Shown here piece by piece: positions 34,200 through 46,280 of a DNA stretch of 64,000 bases (its first letter is position 1; every line of letters begins with the position of its first letter). Both the position numbers and the translations under genes were made by a program. Below the pieces are notes generated by a model. It was not told the origin of the DNA, did not search any database, and saw only the letters and a program-made list of their open reading frames with translations. The DNA comes from Achatina immaculata (taxonomy: Eukaryota > Mollusca > Gastropoda > Stylommatophora > Achatinidae): positions 1,188,001 to 1,252,000 of the forward strand of contig CM019700.1 of NCBI GenBank assembly GCA_009760885.1, written 5' to 3'.

Positions 34200-35030
34200 T
34201 AAGACTAAATGGAGGAAAGGGATCTTATGACTGTTGGATACACACCATAGGACATGTTATGACTAGTGAAGATTATGGGCATGCTATGTTTGGTGAAAAC
34301 TACAAGACATGTTATGACTGATGAAAACTATAAGACGTGTTATAATTGGTGAAGCCTATAAGACGTGTTATAGCTGGTGATGCCTTTAAAGCGTTATAAC
34401 TGGCGAAAACGTTTAAGAAGTGTTGTGATTGGTGAAGACTATAATACATTTAGTGCTTGGTTGCGTGTAGACTATAAGGCAAGTTATGATTGATTTCATG
34501 AAGACTATGAGACATGTTATGATAATTGTGTGAAGACTGTAAGAGATGTTATGATGGTTGTGTGAAGACTATAAGAGATGCCATGATAGTTGTGTGAAGA
34601 CTATAAGAGATGTTATGATGGTTGTGTGAAGACTATAAGAGATGTTATGATAGTTGTGTGAAGACTGTAAGAGATGTTATGATGGTTGTGTGAAGACTAT
34701 AAGAGATGTTATGATGGTTGTGTGAAGACTATAAGAAATGTTATGATAGTTGTGTGAAGACTATGAGGGATGTTATGATGGCTGTGTGAAGACTATAAGA
34801 GATGTTATGATGGTTGTGTGAAGACTATAAGAGATGTTATGATGGTTGTGTGAAGACTATGAGAGATGTTATGATGGCTGTGTGAAGGCTATGAGAGATG
34901 TTATGATGGTTGTGTGAAGACTATAAGAGATGTTATGATGGTTGTGTGAAGACTATGAGAGATGTTATGATGGCTGTGTGAAGACTATAAGAGATATTAT
35001 GACGCTTGCGTGAATACTATGAAATATGCT
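34200..35030. repeat. About 31-bp minisatellite, degenerate to regular
   Basis: The unit reads 'gttgtgtgaagactataaga' plus 'gatgttatgatg'. The left part (34230-34480) is diverged ('ggtgaagactataagacgtg'); the centre (34490-34990) is regular with about 16 copies. Confidence 0.93.
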
Positions 35031-35660
35031 ATAACTGGTTGCTTGAAGGCACTGATACACGCTTGGACTGAGACCGTAAAGATTGTTATGACTATTGCAT
35101 GAAGAGCATGATATATTATATGATTGGTTGATTGAAGATGATTAAATGAGTTAGTTAGATTAGAAGATTAGATTAATCGTCTATTAGAGATTAAGAGCAG
35201 ATGTTATTACTGGCTAACCATGGTCAGTAAAGACCGATACCCCACCCCACCCCCCCCCCCCCCCCACTTTCACTTACCACACGCTAGCAACGAGTCGTGT
35301 TACAAGAGCCTAGCTAGGCTCAGCTAGACTCAACAGATCGACACGATTATGATTGAGGTAGAGAATGCCAAGAAGTATGTCGGCGTAGTGTCGTTCATAA
35401 AGCACCGTTCCACTTTCGTGTGTATCTTCTAGGCAGTCAAAGACCATTATCATGATGCTGGTCGAACAAAGAACATCACCGACAACTGTTGGTATCAGGA
35501 ATGAAGGAGATGAGTAACTTGAGGTGGCTGAAAAATGAACGACTCGTCAAGAGCTCCAGGTGGATGGTCAACCACCAAAGAAAGCGTGTCATCAGTTACT
35601 GTAAGCCGGAGGAGATGTTGAAGAGGAGATCAGAGCACTTGCAAATGTGTCTGGAGTGCA
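35031..35660. other. No gene; C-run at 35249-35264
   Basis: Apart from the homopolymer I see nothing supported. A frame continuing from here into the TATC tract is fortuitous. Confidence 0.45.
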
Positions 35661-35664
35661 TGGA

Positions 35665-36070
<406 letters not shown>

Positions 36071-36620
36071 GCCAAAAAATTCTTGCACTAAGGAACGTAG
36101 TTAGACGTTGAAATTTTGTAGATGCTATTGCAAGTGGACTCAATCAATCTCTGCATATGAAATGCTCGTATCCTTTTGATCTAGAACTGTGAAAAGGCAA
36201 TGACGTTATGGCTGTTATAGGAAATATGTGAAAATTAAAGGAAAATCAATGAGAGAATGGAGAAAAAAACCAGTCTGTTTTAAGAATCATAGGACTAAAC
36301 GACGTAAAGCCACTGACATGAGGGAAATATTGTTTCGCTGAGAAGCAGAAGAGTTGTTTTGTAATCCGAGTTTTGCCATGTCTTCATTCCGATACTAAAG
36401 TATCGTCTGATGGTTTTGTATGTTCCGGCCTCTCTGGTTGTTTGTAAAGAATATTTAATAATGAACTCTCTGTTGAAAGAGAATGTTAAAATAATTTTTT
36501 GTGTTAAAAGTCAGAATGAAAGAATGTAAGAGAAGAAAAAGAAAGAACTAAAAGATGTGGAAGAAGAAAAATAGGAAGAAGAAGATGTGGGAAAAAGTAA
36601 GAGACTGGGGAAAAAGAAAG
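36071..36620. other. No recognisable gene
   Basis: AT-rich sequence that becomes purine-rich towards 36520-36620. Confidence 0.45.
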
Positions 36621-36626
36621 AATGTA

Positions 36627-36960
36627 AATTAGGAGAATATGAAATAAAAGACGAGGAGGTAGGAGAATATGAAATAAAAGATGAGGAGGTAGGAGAATAA
36701 GAAATAAAAGATGAGGAGGTAGGAGAATATGAAATAAAAGATGAGGAGGTAGGAGAATATGAAATAAAAGATGAGGAGGTAGGAGAATATGAAATAAAAG
36801 ATGAGGAAGTAGGAGAATATGAAATAAAAGATGAGGAAGTAGGAGAATAAGAAATAAAAGATGAGGAGGTAGGAGAATATGAAATAAAAGACGAGGAGGT
36901 AGGAGAATATGAAATAAAAGACGAGGAGGTAGGAGAATATGGAAAAAAAAATAGGTGAAG
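36627..36960. repeat. 30-bp purine-rich minisatellite, about 11 copies
   Basis: The unit reads 'aggagaatatgaaataaaag' plus 'atgaggaggt'. It is followed to 37300 by a diverged, purine-rich region with 'gaggaaaagaaagagtaa' words. The long minus-strand frame is a product of the period. Confidence 0.95.
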
Positions 36961-37319
36961 AAGTAGGAGAATGTGCAAAAAACAGGTGAGGAGAAAAAGG
37001 AGGAGAATATGAAAAGTAAAGAAAAATGTGAACAAAATAAATTGAGGACGACAGTGGGAGAATATGAAAAAGGAGATGAGTAGGAAAAGTCAAAGGAAGG
37101 GAAAGATGTGGGGAAAAAAGATGAAGAGAAATAGCACGATGAAGGAAAATAGGAGGAAAAGAAAGAGTAACATGAGAAAAAAAAACAGGAGGAAGAGAAA
37201 GAGTAATGTGAGAAAAAAAGTTAGAAGAAGAGAAAAAGTAAGAAGTGGAAACGTAAAAGGGAGAGAAATAGTAACATAATAAAAAAGAATAACAAAAAAT
37301 AAAAGGATGGGTACACCAG

Positions 37320-37560
37320 AATGAGGTCGCGGTGATCGAAACCAGCGAACTAGAGCTAGGCAAGGGGGGTACCAGGCACCAACTCAGTGCTCCTGGCCAT
37401 TCATCATTGACCTGCTGGCGCGGGACCCAGAATGTTTCCTTCGATGATAGATTGTTTCGAGAACATTCCTTCTTGGGTCCATGCCAGGTTTTCACACTAT
37501 TGGTAGCAGTAATCCACATCCCCCTCCCCTAACATACGATGTCTATGTTTCACCATCTTC
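37320..37560 (-). repeat. Element B, antisense copy
   Basis: In antisense: 'gaaacatagacatcgtatgt', a G-rich patch, 'aaaacctggcatggaccc', 'aatggccaggagcactga' and 'gttggtgcctggtacc'. The same order is seen in the antisense copy at 59270-59480. Confidence 0.5.
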
Positions 37561-37899
37561 ACCACATCTCCTGCAAAAAAAATCAACAGTTCCCTGGTTC
37601 CATGAACAAGACCGATATGGGCTTTTATTTACGTGTCCTGGGATAACGCAGAAGCAAGGCCGAAATAGGAAGCATCAAATATTTAATACGAAAACCAGGG
37701 AGACCAGAATGTAGGATCTTACTATCAGCCTGACAGTAATCTAATCACCTTCATGTGTCTCCGGGAATCACGCTGACACATATGAACAGGGGGCTCTGGG
37801 GCGTCCATGTTTGAGCGTCCTTGGTTACCCTTTCAAGACCGTACTCAGATCATGAGAGAGGTAGGCCTTTCATGATGAAATCGAGGTTCTGGGAAAGAC

Positions 37900-38795
37900 G
37901 ATGGAATAAAATGTGAAGAAATATGTGGACAGAAATAGTGGAAGAAAAAGATACAAAAAGTTTTGGTGAGAAAAAGATTGGAAGAATAGAATCATGGAGA
38001 GAAATAGTGGAAGAAGAGAATGTGGTGTTATGGGAAGGAAAAGAGGAAAGTCATGGAGAGAAAATGTGGAAGAAAAGAATGCGGAAAATCATGGGGAGAA
38101 ACAGCGGAAAGTTGTGGAAAGGAAATCAGAAAGTCAGTGGAGAAATAGCTGAAACAGAAAAAAAAAATACAGAAAGTCTTGGGGTGAATAGCGGAAATTC
38201 ATAGGAAGAAATAGTGGAATTCATATGGAGAAATAGTGGAAAATCTTAGGGAGAAATAGTGGAAAGTTATAAGGAGAAATAGTGGAAAGACATAGGGACA
38301 AATAGTGGAAAGTCATAGGGAGAAATAGTGGAAAGTCGTAGGGAGAAATAGTGGAAAATCATAGGGAGAAATAGTGGAAAGTCATAGGGAGAAATAGTGG
38401 AAAATCATAGGGAGAAATAGTGGAAAGTCATAGGGACAAATAGTGGAAAATCGTAGGGACAAATAGTGGAAAGTCATAGGCAGAAATAGTGGAAAGTCAT
38501 AGGGACAAATAGTGGAAAATCGTGGAGAGAAATAGTGGAAAGTCATAGGGAGAAATAGTGGAAAGTCATAGGGACAAATAGTGGAAAATCGTGGAGAGAA
38601 ATAGTGGAAAGTCATAGGGAGAAATAGTAGAAAGTCATAGGGAGAAAGAGCAGAAGGTCATAGGGAGAAAGAACAGAAAGTCATAGGGAGAAATAGCGGA
38701 AAATCATAGGGAGAAAGAGCAGAAAGTCATAGGGAGAAAGAGCAGAAAGTCATAGAGAGGAATAGCGGAAAGTCATAGGGAGAAATAGTGACAGG
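37900..38795. repeat. About 23-bp minisatellite
   Basis: The unit is 'aaatagtggaaagtcatagg' plus 'gag'. It is diverged at 37925-38190 and regular to 38795, with about 26 clear copies; 'gggaca' and 'gcagaa' variants alternate in blocks. Confidence 0.95.
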
Positions 38796-38999
38796 AAATA
38801 AAGAATAATTAATGAAGGCGTGGTTGATGGAAGCGCGGAAGATAGAATGGAAGAAATAATCGGAAATAAGGGCAAGAGGAATAAAGAAGAATGCCGAAAG
38901 GGAAGAGAACCTGTTCCGTGTGTTACTGATTCGGGATTATCTCCTCTTTAGTTTATATTAAAGGGATGTTGCTAGCAGGTCATGTGACCTCTTCCGGGC

Positions 39000-39830
39000 A
39001 TTGTCTACCTGTCTTTCTTACTAGGACGAGACCACATTAAACTCCATGTGTTTTTCATCTGTTTTTCGTGTTTTTATCTGGTATGTTCTTTTTTATGTGA
39101 TCATCATCATCATCATCAGGTGCCGTGCCGACTGGCGTTGGCTATTATGCTTCTCCAGAGAACCCGATCCTTCATGCAGGCCATCAGTTCAGTTGGTGAT
39201 CTCCTCTCACACCATCCCGTCAGACTGTCCAGTATCATTTCTCTTGGTCTTCCTCTTGATCTTCTTCCTTCTATTTTTCCTGTTGTTATAATATTTTCAA
39301 TGCCTCCTCTTCTCATTGCATGTCCTGTGAAAGTACATTGTCTCTCTCTTATCTTTCTGACAAGGTTTTTTGTCTCTCCAGCTCTTCTCATACATTCTTC
39401 ATTAGTTATTTTTGCTGTCCAGGGGATTCGCAACATTCTTCTAATAAACCACATTTCTGCTGCTTCCAATGATTTTTGTGCAGACTTGCATATTGTCCAT
39501 GATTCACTTCCATATAACAAGATAGGTTCAATATAGCATTTTAGGACTCATTTTCTAACATTCATTGATAAGGATGTGTTGGTCAATATGTTTCTCATTC
39601 TCTGAAATGCAGTCTTTGCTTGGCCTATTCTGTTCCTAATTTCTGTTCTGCATTTATGTGATCCTTGAAAAAAAAAACGTTTTGCCGAAATATTGGATTG
39701 TTGTATTTTCTTAATTTGTATGTGCTCATCTTACTTCCTGCCATTCTTGTTTCTGCTCACTCTTTCTATTTTTTTTTTTTTTAATAAAACGGAACCATAC
39801 ATCACCATCTCCTTTCATTACTAGAACTAG
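39000..39830 (+). mobile_element. Penelope-like 3' end, split by a LINE
   Basis: The left piece (39000-39102) and right piece (39653-39830) together follow the order of the 3' end at 10210-10450 and 18240-18545: 'gagaccacattaaactcc', 'tttatgtgatc/cttgaaaa', 'ttgccgaaatattggattg', 'tgtgctcatcttacttcctg' and 'ccatacatc'. A LINE tail fills 39103-39652. Confidence 0.7.
39103..39652 (-). mobile_element. 5'-truncated LINE (family 1) with 11-bp target duplication
   Basis: The minus frame 39520-39116 reads LYGSESWTICKSAQKSLEAA, MWFIRRMLRIPWTAK, CTFTGHAMRRGGIEN, GRRSRGRPREMILDSLTG and SRHGT, followed by a CAT-triplet tail on the plus strand. The 11-mer tttatgtgatc occurs at 39092-39102 and again at 39653-39663, directly at both edges. 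This is the cleanest insertion in the window. The frame is open over 134 residues, but without RT or endonuclease it cannot move itself. Confidence 0.95.
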
Positions 39831-39929
39831 TTTTACCGCAGTCATCGTTTCTCTTATCTCTCATATTCTCGTAACTGGATATCTAAATATTACATGACGT
39901 TTTCTCCTGAATATTTGCAGTTCATATCA

Positions 39930-40195
39930 GAGGGTGTCTGAGTGGCGAAGTAGTTAGTGCACTGATCTCTCATGGCGAAGGTCGGGGGTTCCAATCCGGC
40001 CGGAGGCACCCCAGTCACCCAGCTGTAGAAATGGGTACCCGACTTCTCCTGGAGTTGGGGAAGGAAAGGCGGCCAGGCGTGATACTGACCATATCACCCT
40101 CTAGTGTGCTGACAGGTCAAGGAAAATATGGGCACTAACACCATATCCCTATGTGCCTCTAAGATATGACAGGATTACCTTTACCTTTTTACCTT
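39930..40195 (+). mobile_element. tRNA-derived SINE family 1, best copy
   Basis: The tRNA-like head at 39935-40012 has an acceptor-like pair (GGTGTCT with AGGCACC), an A-box region 'gagtggcgaagtagttag' and a B box 'gggttccaatccg'. The body runs 'cacccagctgtagaaatggg', 'aaggcggccaggcgtgatac', 'gtgctgacaggtcaagg' and 'gggcactaacaccatatccc', ending in the tail 'acctttacctttttacctttt'-like repeats. The tRNA of origin is uncertain. Confidence 0.88.
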
Positions 40196-40600
40196 TTATA
40201 CGGGAGAAGGGGATTTGGGAAGAAAAAAAGGGAGGATGGGGGTAGTTTGACCTTGTCTTCTATCTCCCTGTAACAGCGAGCTGTTGTGTTTTTGCAGCTG
40301 ATGCTGTGAAGATGTTGAGGTACAGCGCCGTATCGGCGTGGGAGCGGGTTATGGCAGCTACTTTTATAGTCCCGGAGTACAGCTAAAAAGTAGTGGTGGG
40401 GGGGGGGGTGCAATACTTCTTTAGCAGACTCCACCACTATGAGGACAATGGCGATCCCTGCCCCGTTAGCCAGATTAGGCCTGTTACTTGGGGGTACTAA
40501 CGGAGAGGTGGGACAGGGTCTTGATCAGCTATAGTTAGCTGACCCTGACGCTAGCATATCAGCTATGCGGTCGCTGACTGTCGAATCGGACAAGCGTCTT
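40196..40600 (+). repeat. Element B, copy 3
   Basis: The longest clear copy: 'tctccctgtaacagcgagct', 'gcgccgtatcggcgtgggag', a G run (40396-40408), 'cagactccaccactatgagg', 'ccctgccccgttagccagat' and 'gagaggtgggacagggtctt'. It directly follows the SINE. Confidence 0.75.
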
Positions 40601-41475
40601 CTCCCGCCAGGGTAGTTTAAAATTGTTTTAATACGTTATTAAATAAGCACGACAATTCCACTGAAAATTGTTGTATCCACTTCTGTTTGTGGCACGGTGG
40701 TAATGTATTTTCCATCACATCGTAACATTTCACATTTATGTTTGAGATTATGACGCAGTTATTTTAGATTTCCAGAATTTGACAACAACCGCTGCAAAAA
40801 TCTGGACATTGCATCATGGTGGTCAATATTTGAGCTGCACAAATACAGGTTTTAATCCGATTTCTTCTAGTTTTTTTTTCTCGTTGGTTTTCGCTCAATC
40901 TGGATTATTCCGAGTATTTTTTTTAAGTAGATGAAAAGGGAAGAGAAAAGAAAAAGACGTCAACTTTATTTTCAATTGGTAAAGATTTGGGTACGGCGGT
41001 ACGGCGGCCTGACTGGCAATCCCATTCTTTATGATCGAAAGAGATGAATAGAGAAATGACAGAATTGACTGTGTAACTTAATATTTCATTGTTAAAACTT
41101 TGACAAGTTCTTCCGCCCTTTGTTAAGAGAAAAAAAAAGTAAATCAATGTTGCCCATGCAGTTTTAAATCCTTCATCTTTTCAGGGTAACTTTTTTTTGT
41201 TGTTTTTTCGTTGTATAACAGAACTAGAAAATGTTCTGTTCTTGTGGTCGTGGTGAGATAATGTTTGTTTTGGTTGATGATCTCGTAAACGACTGCGAAC
41301 TTGAGTTTCTGGCGTGACAAGGATCTTCAAAACGTGCGCCACAGTGGGTTGTCACAGATGTGGAGTCGGTGGAGGTGGATTTTTGGGTTGAATTGAGAAT
41401 CAGAGTCGTTGTTGGTGTAGCATTCGTTAGAACGCCATTGTTGGGCTGGACAAAACAGATAAAGAAATAAATGGG
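40601..41475. other. No recognisable gene
   Basis: AT-rich sequence with short T or A runs. Nothing supported. Confidence 0.45.
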
Positions 41476-41479
41476 CCAA

Positions 41480-42120
41480 AGTTGGAAGCGATGTAATATG
41501 GAGTCTGAGGTTGGTAGAAATGTATAAAGTTTTTCTTCTTCTTCGTTGTTCGCTCAGACATCGACTCCAATATCTCTCACACATGCGGGCATTTTCGTCT
41601 CTGATTTTCACCATTGCCGAAGAACTTTTCCTGCAGAGGGGTGGTTTCTGGGCAGGTCCTTTGGCCGAGAGGGTTGTGTATCTGGAGACTCTGGAGGATG
41701 TTGATGCTGGATCTTTTGCCGCAGGCACGTTGGTCTGCTACGGCCAGTTTTCATCTCCTGGTACAGATGGGGTCTCAGCCTGCAATGTCCTGTCCGCAGT
41801 CGGAAGATTATCACCTGGTCATTTCTTGACAATTTCTAGTGTTCGTCATCTGTTTTTTGCTATTGGGTGTTGTTTTGTCCATGTTTCTTTACATATTTTT
41901 AGTCTTGTTTTTTGCTTGTTCATTTATTGTGGTTCTATCAGTCTGTTGCATTCTTCCTCACTCGCTTACCGGTCTATCTACCTCTTCATTTCCTTTTTTG
42001 GGCAGATGTCCATTGTCTGACTGCTTCATTGAATATTGTGCTTGCTGTTGTTACGGCTTCTGTCGGGTTGTCCATGTCTTTAATCTTTTGTTGTTTCAGT
42101 GCTTGTATTACGGACAGTGA
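41480..42120 (-). pseudogene. LINE RNase H domain remnant
   Basis: On the minus strand VLQALKQQKIKDMDNPTEAV (42105-42045) is followed by a decayed spacer with TWTKQHPIAKN, and then QVIIFRLRTGHCRLRPHLYQ (about 41810-41750). The last motif is the hallmark at the end of the RNase H domain in Jockey/CR1-type and related LINEs, usually followed by a cysteine cluster, of which only PTCLRQK is left. Stops and frame changes separate the pieces. This is a LINE class different from the RTE-like tails elsewhere. The 133-residue minus frame at 41728-41327 overlaps it in another frame and is probably spurious. Confidence 0.7.
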
Positions 42121-42134
42121 GCCCGAAAGTATAA

Positions 42135-42722
42135 ATTAAGGAGCATAGGAGGAGTTGGAGCGGTAATAACTTCAGATGGGAAATGCGGAACAGAATTCAA
42201 GAGCAGAATAGGCCAAACAAGGACAGAATTTTAGAGAATGAGAAAACATATTTTGCAACACATCCTTATCAATGAATGTTAGAAAACGAGTCCTAAAATG
42301 ATATATTGAACTTATTATATGGAAGTGAGTCATGGGCAGTCAGGTCTGCACAAAAATCATTGGAAGCAGCAGAAATGTGGTTTATTAGAAGAATGTTGCG
42401 AATTCCCTGGACAGCAAAAATAACTAATGGAGAATTTATGAGAAGAACTGGAGAGACAAAAAAAATCTTGTGAACAAAATTAGAGATAGACAATGTACTT
42501 TCACAGGACATGCAATGAGAAGAGGGAGCACTGAAAATTATTATAACAACAGGAAAATCAGAGGGAAGAAGATCCAGAGGAAGACCGAGAGAAATGATAC
42601 TGGATAGTCTGACTGGATGGCGTGAGAGATGATCACCAACTGAGCTGATGGCCTGCATGAAGGATCGTGTATTCTGGAGAAGCATAATAGCCAACGCCAG
42701 TCGGCACAGCACCTGATGATGA
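42135..42722 (+). mobile_element. 5'-truncated LINE (family 1), broken
   Basis: It matches the copy at 47906 over its length and extends further 5' (VGAVITSDGKCGTEFKSRIG). Several single-base changes shift the frame, for example after 'ttagaaaacgagtcctaaaa'. It ends in a short ATG tail at 42713-42723. No clear target duplication was found. Confidence 0.85.
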
Positions 42723-42839
42723 TAGGAGGAATTTAATTTTGGTCGGCCAGTATAAAAATATATCAGTCGGAGTCAAAGGTTTGACACTCCGACTACTTGA
42801 CGCCAGTGGATTATCCTCACCACATGAATAGGAATAAGT

Positions 42840-42990
42840 AGCTAGCTTCTGTGCAGACTCCACCACCACAAAGAGAATCTGGATATCTCGTTCACCAGAC
42901 TTAGGTAAAACAGTAAGAAGTTTCAGAGCGGACGGCGGGGATGGTGATAGAGGGTCTTGATCTGCCTAAATCAAAGCCCCATTTCCCCAA
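42840..42990 (+). repeat. Possible element B fragment
   Basis: 'tgtgcagactccaccaccac' and 'gtgatagagggtcttgatct' fit the element B order; the middle is diverged. A C run follows at 43004-43017. Confidence 0.45.
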
Positions 42991-43029
42991 TCCCCCTCAC
43001 CACCCCCCCCCCCCCCGGGGCCAGCCTCA

Positions 43030-43430
43030 TACCTGTCTCTCAGCCTAGCAACTGTTTCCTTACCTGAATCAATGTCGTAATGTTTCTCACTTTCTGCATC
43101 TGTCGAGTGCCCGAATCTCTTTGATTTAAGAAGAAAATATTTTCTTTAACGTTTTAATAATTTAATGCCTTTAATGTTTTACAAATATTTTATTTAATGT
43201 TTGGAGTTTGATCTCTAAAATTATCGTTTATGTTAAATTTATTAAACAGTTTATATGTGTTATATGTGTGCAACATTTCATTAAAATACACTTGTCCAGA
43301 GTTTCGTGAACAATATATTTATGCATAGTTTATGGAGTACCTAAATCGATAAAATTCTTATGTTTTATCTATTTTACAGTGTAGGCTGCATTCGTTTATC
43401 TGTAGCAGGTATTTGTAATCGATTGTTAAC
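43030..43430. other. No recognisable gene
   Basis: AT-rich; nothing supported. Confidence 0.45.
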
Positions 43431-43437
43431 TTGATTA

Positions 43438-44050
43438 ATTAGGAAAGTAGAAACATACAAATATCTAGGCACAACCTTCAATAGAAACAACATGGTAAGC
43501 CAGGAAATTAAAAGCAGAGTACAGATAGGGAATAAAATATACATCGCCGTGCAGAATCTGTTAAAATCCGAAATCTTGTCCCAAAACACCAAAATAACAA
43601 TCTACAAAACTATAACCAGACCATCTGTCATGTATGGATCAGAAACGTGGAGTACAACAAAGAAAGATGAACAGCAATTGCAGATATTTGAGAACAAGAT
43701 CCTAAGAAGAATCTTTGGGCCGATAAAGGATACCAGCAGTGGAGAATGGAGAGCTAGAAAGAACACTGAACTGAACAGCTTATTTAAATCCCAACGAATT
43801 ATAAATGTCTTGAAACTGAACAGACTACGCTGGCTGGGGCATGTAGAAAGAATGGAAGAGAACAGACAAACGAAAATTATGCACGCACACGAGATGAGGG
43901 AAACATGACCAAGACAGAGATGGAAAGACAACATAGAAGAAGATATAAAAGTAATTGATGTCACCAAGTGGAGAGAGAAGATTAGGAATAGAGAGGAATG
44001 GAGGCGAACTTTATCTGTAGCAATGAGCTTTAGTGGCACGGAAAGCTTAA
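43438..44050 (+). mobile_element. 5'-truncated RTE-like LINE (family 4)
   Basis: It reads KVETYKYLGTTFNRNNMV, IKSRVQIGNKIY, ITRPSVMYGSETWSTTKKDE, LRRIFGPIKDTSSGEW, LKLNRLRWLGHVERMEENRQ, and then after a TGA at 43906 PRQRWKDNIEEDIK. It starts at the end of the RT domain and runs to a (GAA)(GAT)n tail. One in-frame stop is the only break seen. Closest relative: 16900-17465. Confidence 0.88.
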
Positions 44051-44065
44051 GAAGAAGAAGAAGAA

Positions 44066-44110
<45 letters not shown>

Positions 44111-44195
44111 GATGGTGATGATGATCATGATGATGATCATGATGATGAAGGTACTTGTACAAGAAAGTAGATGAAGGTACTTGTACAAGAAAGTA
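44051..44195. repeat. (GAA)n/(GAT)n tail, then 26-bp direct duplication
   Basis: The triplet tail of the LINE runs to about 44148. It is followed by 'atgaaggtacttgtacaaga' plus 'aagtag', present twice in tandem. Confidence 0.9.
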
Positions 44196-44539
44196 ATGTG
44201 CTATTTATATTCAGCAATTATATAAATCAGCTATGTCTTTTTTTTAACTCGCGTCTCATTGAACGATGCAGAAATTTGAATAACACCCAACAGAAGTGCT
44301 TTTTTTACTATGCCTTCCCCTCAGAGATTCTGAATCACACTTGCAGACCCTTTGCAACACTGCAGCGTGCCGTCGCACATCAGCTGGCAGTATATGAAAT
44401 AAATGAGCCGTATATATTCGGTTTCCGCAAAATGTAAGAGGTACGTTTTGTAATGTCATATTCAGTGTTTGAGTTGAGCAGTTGCCTTAATGTTGTCTGT
44501 GGTCACTTTGCAGTGAATTTTTTTTTTGGGCGTATTTCT

Positions 44540-44800
44540 TGTTATTTTTATGTATGTTGCTCTTTTGTGTGTGTGTTTTATGTTTATGTTATGGTGTGTT
44601 GTGAATTATTGATATGCTGTGTTTAAGTGTTTTGTTGTGTTTAAGTGATTTGTTGTGTTTTAGTAATTTGTTTGTCTTTCAATGATTTGTATTTTAGTGA
44701 TCTGTTTGTGTTTTCATGCTTTGTTTGTGTTTTAGTGATTTGTTTGTGTTTTAGTGATGTGTTGTGAATTCCTGATGTGTTGTGTTTTAGTGTTGCTCTA
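44540..44800. repeat. About 22-bp GT/T-rich repeat
   Basis: Imperfect units of 'tttgtttgtgttttagtga', about ten copies. Confidence 0.8.
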
Positions 44801-45044
44801 GTTTTTGTGTGCTACAACGATTGTTTGCCTTCCTTTCCTCTTGTTCTTGAAATTTGACATCATCATCGTCAACACCATCAGCATTATCGTAAACATCACC
44901 AACATAAAAAGTGTCCTGCCAGTAGACAGGACCGATACAGTTCTCCAGTTTGTACTCTTCCTTGTGTATGTATCAGATCCTTTGGAATCTATTCTTCACA
45001 TCTTCCAATGACTCCTTTTTTTTGTCCCTTTGACTTTTCCAGTG

Positions 45045-45252
45045 ACTATCTCGGGTCACGATCTGAGTGTTACTCAGTCATCAAACTCATGGTTTGACGC
45101 TAGATTTTCCAGTGACCATCTCAGGTCACGATCTGAGTGTTACTCAGTCATCAAACTCATGGTTTGACGCTAGATTTTCCAGTAGCTGCCTCGGGTCACG
45201 ATCTGAATGTTACTCAGTCATCAAACTCATGATTTGCCGCTAGATTTTCCAG
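45045..45252. repeat. 70-bp repeat x 3
   Basis: Units begin 'ttttccagtgac' and include 'tcgggtcacgatctgagtgt' and 'catggtttgacgctaga'. Copies 1 and 2 are nearly identical; copy 3 is diverged. Confidence 0.93.
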
Positions 45253-45499
45253 TCATTTCTTCGTGTGCTTGTAAACGATTTTCGAAGAATTTGATTCCTG
45301 AAAGACAAAATTAAATGACTTCGTTTCATTTTACGCGCAGCAATCTGTGACGTCTTCAGCTAGACCGCTTTGTTCCGGTCTCTTTGGCGCTGAACGTGAT
45401 CGATGTCTCCAGTCCTCGCAGTGATAATTCTGAAGCACAAGCACCACACAGGATGAGGAGTATGATTGTGATCGCTTATTTAAATACCGGAAATGGATC

Positions 45500-45670
45500 C
45501 AAAAGAAAAATGGCTTTTTTTTTGGCAGAGGGCACCATCATGATGGGCGCCCAAGGCAGGCCAAAGGAGTACATCAGCTTCTGGCTGGGAGCACCACTGA
45601 AGAGGTGGAATAGGATCGTGGCCCGAGGTAGTTCGCCAGGGCTGATAACCCTGTAATCACTCTAGACCAG
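45500..45670 (+). repeat. Element B, copy 4
   Basis: 'cagagggcaccatcatgatg', 'tggctgggagcaccactga' and 'agaggtggaataggatcgtg' parallel the 3' half of element B. Confidence 0.55.
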
Positions 45671-46120
45671 TCAAGTGAGAAAGAAGACATTTATATGCGC
45701 ACTGTAGCAGCTGGTACTACGATATGAATATTCTTTCTTTTTTGCGATTTCGAGTATATGCTCTCAGATATTGGCTAAATTGCACTTCGTGGGCTATGTG
45801 AAAATGAGGTCACTGAGTTACTCAGAGGAGACTTAGGACATGCGATAGCCGGTTATGTTCTCATAGCAAAGAACTAAAATCTTGACTGAGCTCGGGGTGA
45901 TCCAGTCTTAGTTATAAAAACAATCATATCCAGACATTTGTGTTTTGGGGAAAAAAAAAACCAACAGCACTGAAAGGGGAGACTATTTATTTGTAGAACG
46001 AGGTGCACCAAATCACGCCTTACACTAAATAATTCGGTGTAATTAAAGAAAGCAAAAATAACAAAACTCGAGATCTTCGTGTAAAAAAAAAAACGTCCCA
46101 TGCTAGATTTTACGTAGGAT
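45671..46120. other. No recognisable gene
   Basis: Only short A runs stand out (45949-45960, 46083-46093). Confidence 0.45.
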
Positions 46121-46124
46121 TATT

Positions 46125-46280
46125 CCCTTGTATACGATCTTCACGTAAGGAAGACACATATATACGATCTTCATGTAAGAAACCTCCCGTGCATATGATC
46201 TACGTGTAAGAAACCTCCCGTGCATATGATCTACGAGTAAGAAACGTCACATGTATACGATCTTCATGTAAGAAACCTAT
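46125..46280. repeat. 31-bp satellite, left block
   Basis: The unit reads 'gatcttcacgtaagaaacct' plus 'cccatgcatac'. About five units, some diverged, before the LINE at 46295. Confidence 0.88.

Noticed and set aside
36511..37519. 296-codon minus frame starting MWITATNSVK
   Set aside because: Most of it is the 30-bp purine array read in antisense; only the first part overlaps element B.
41327..41728. 133-codon minus frame as a host gene
   Set aside because: It overlaps, in another frame, the RNase H remnant of a LINE and has no motif of its own.
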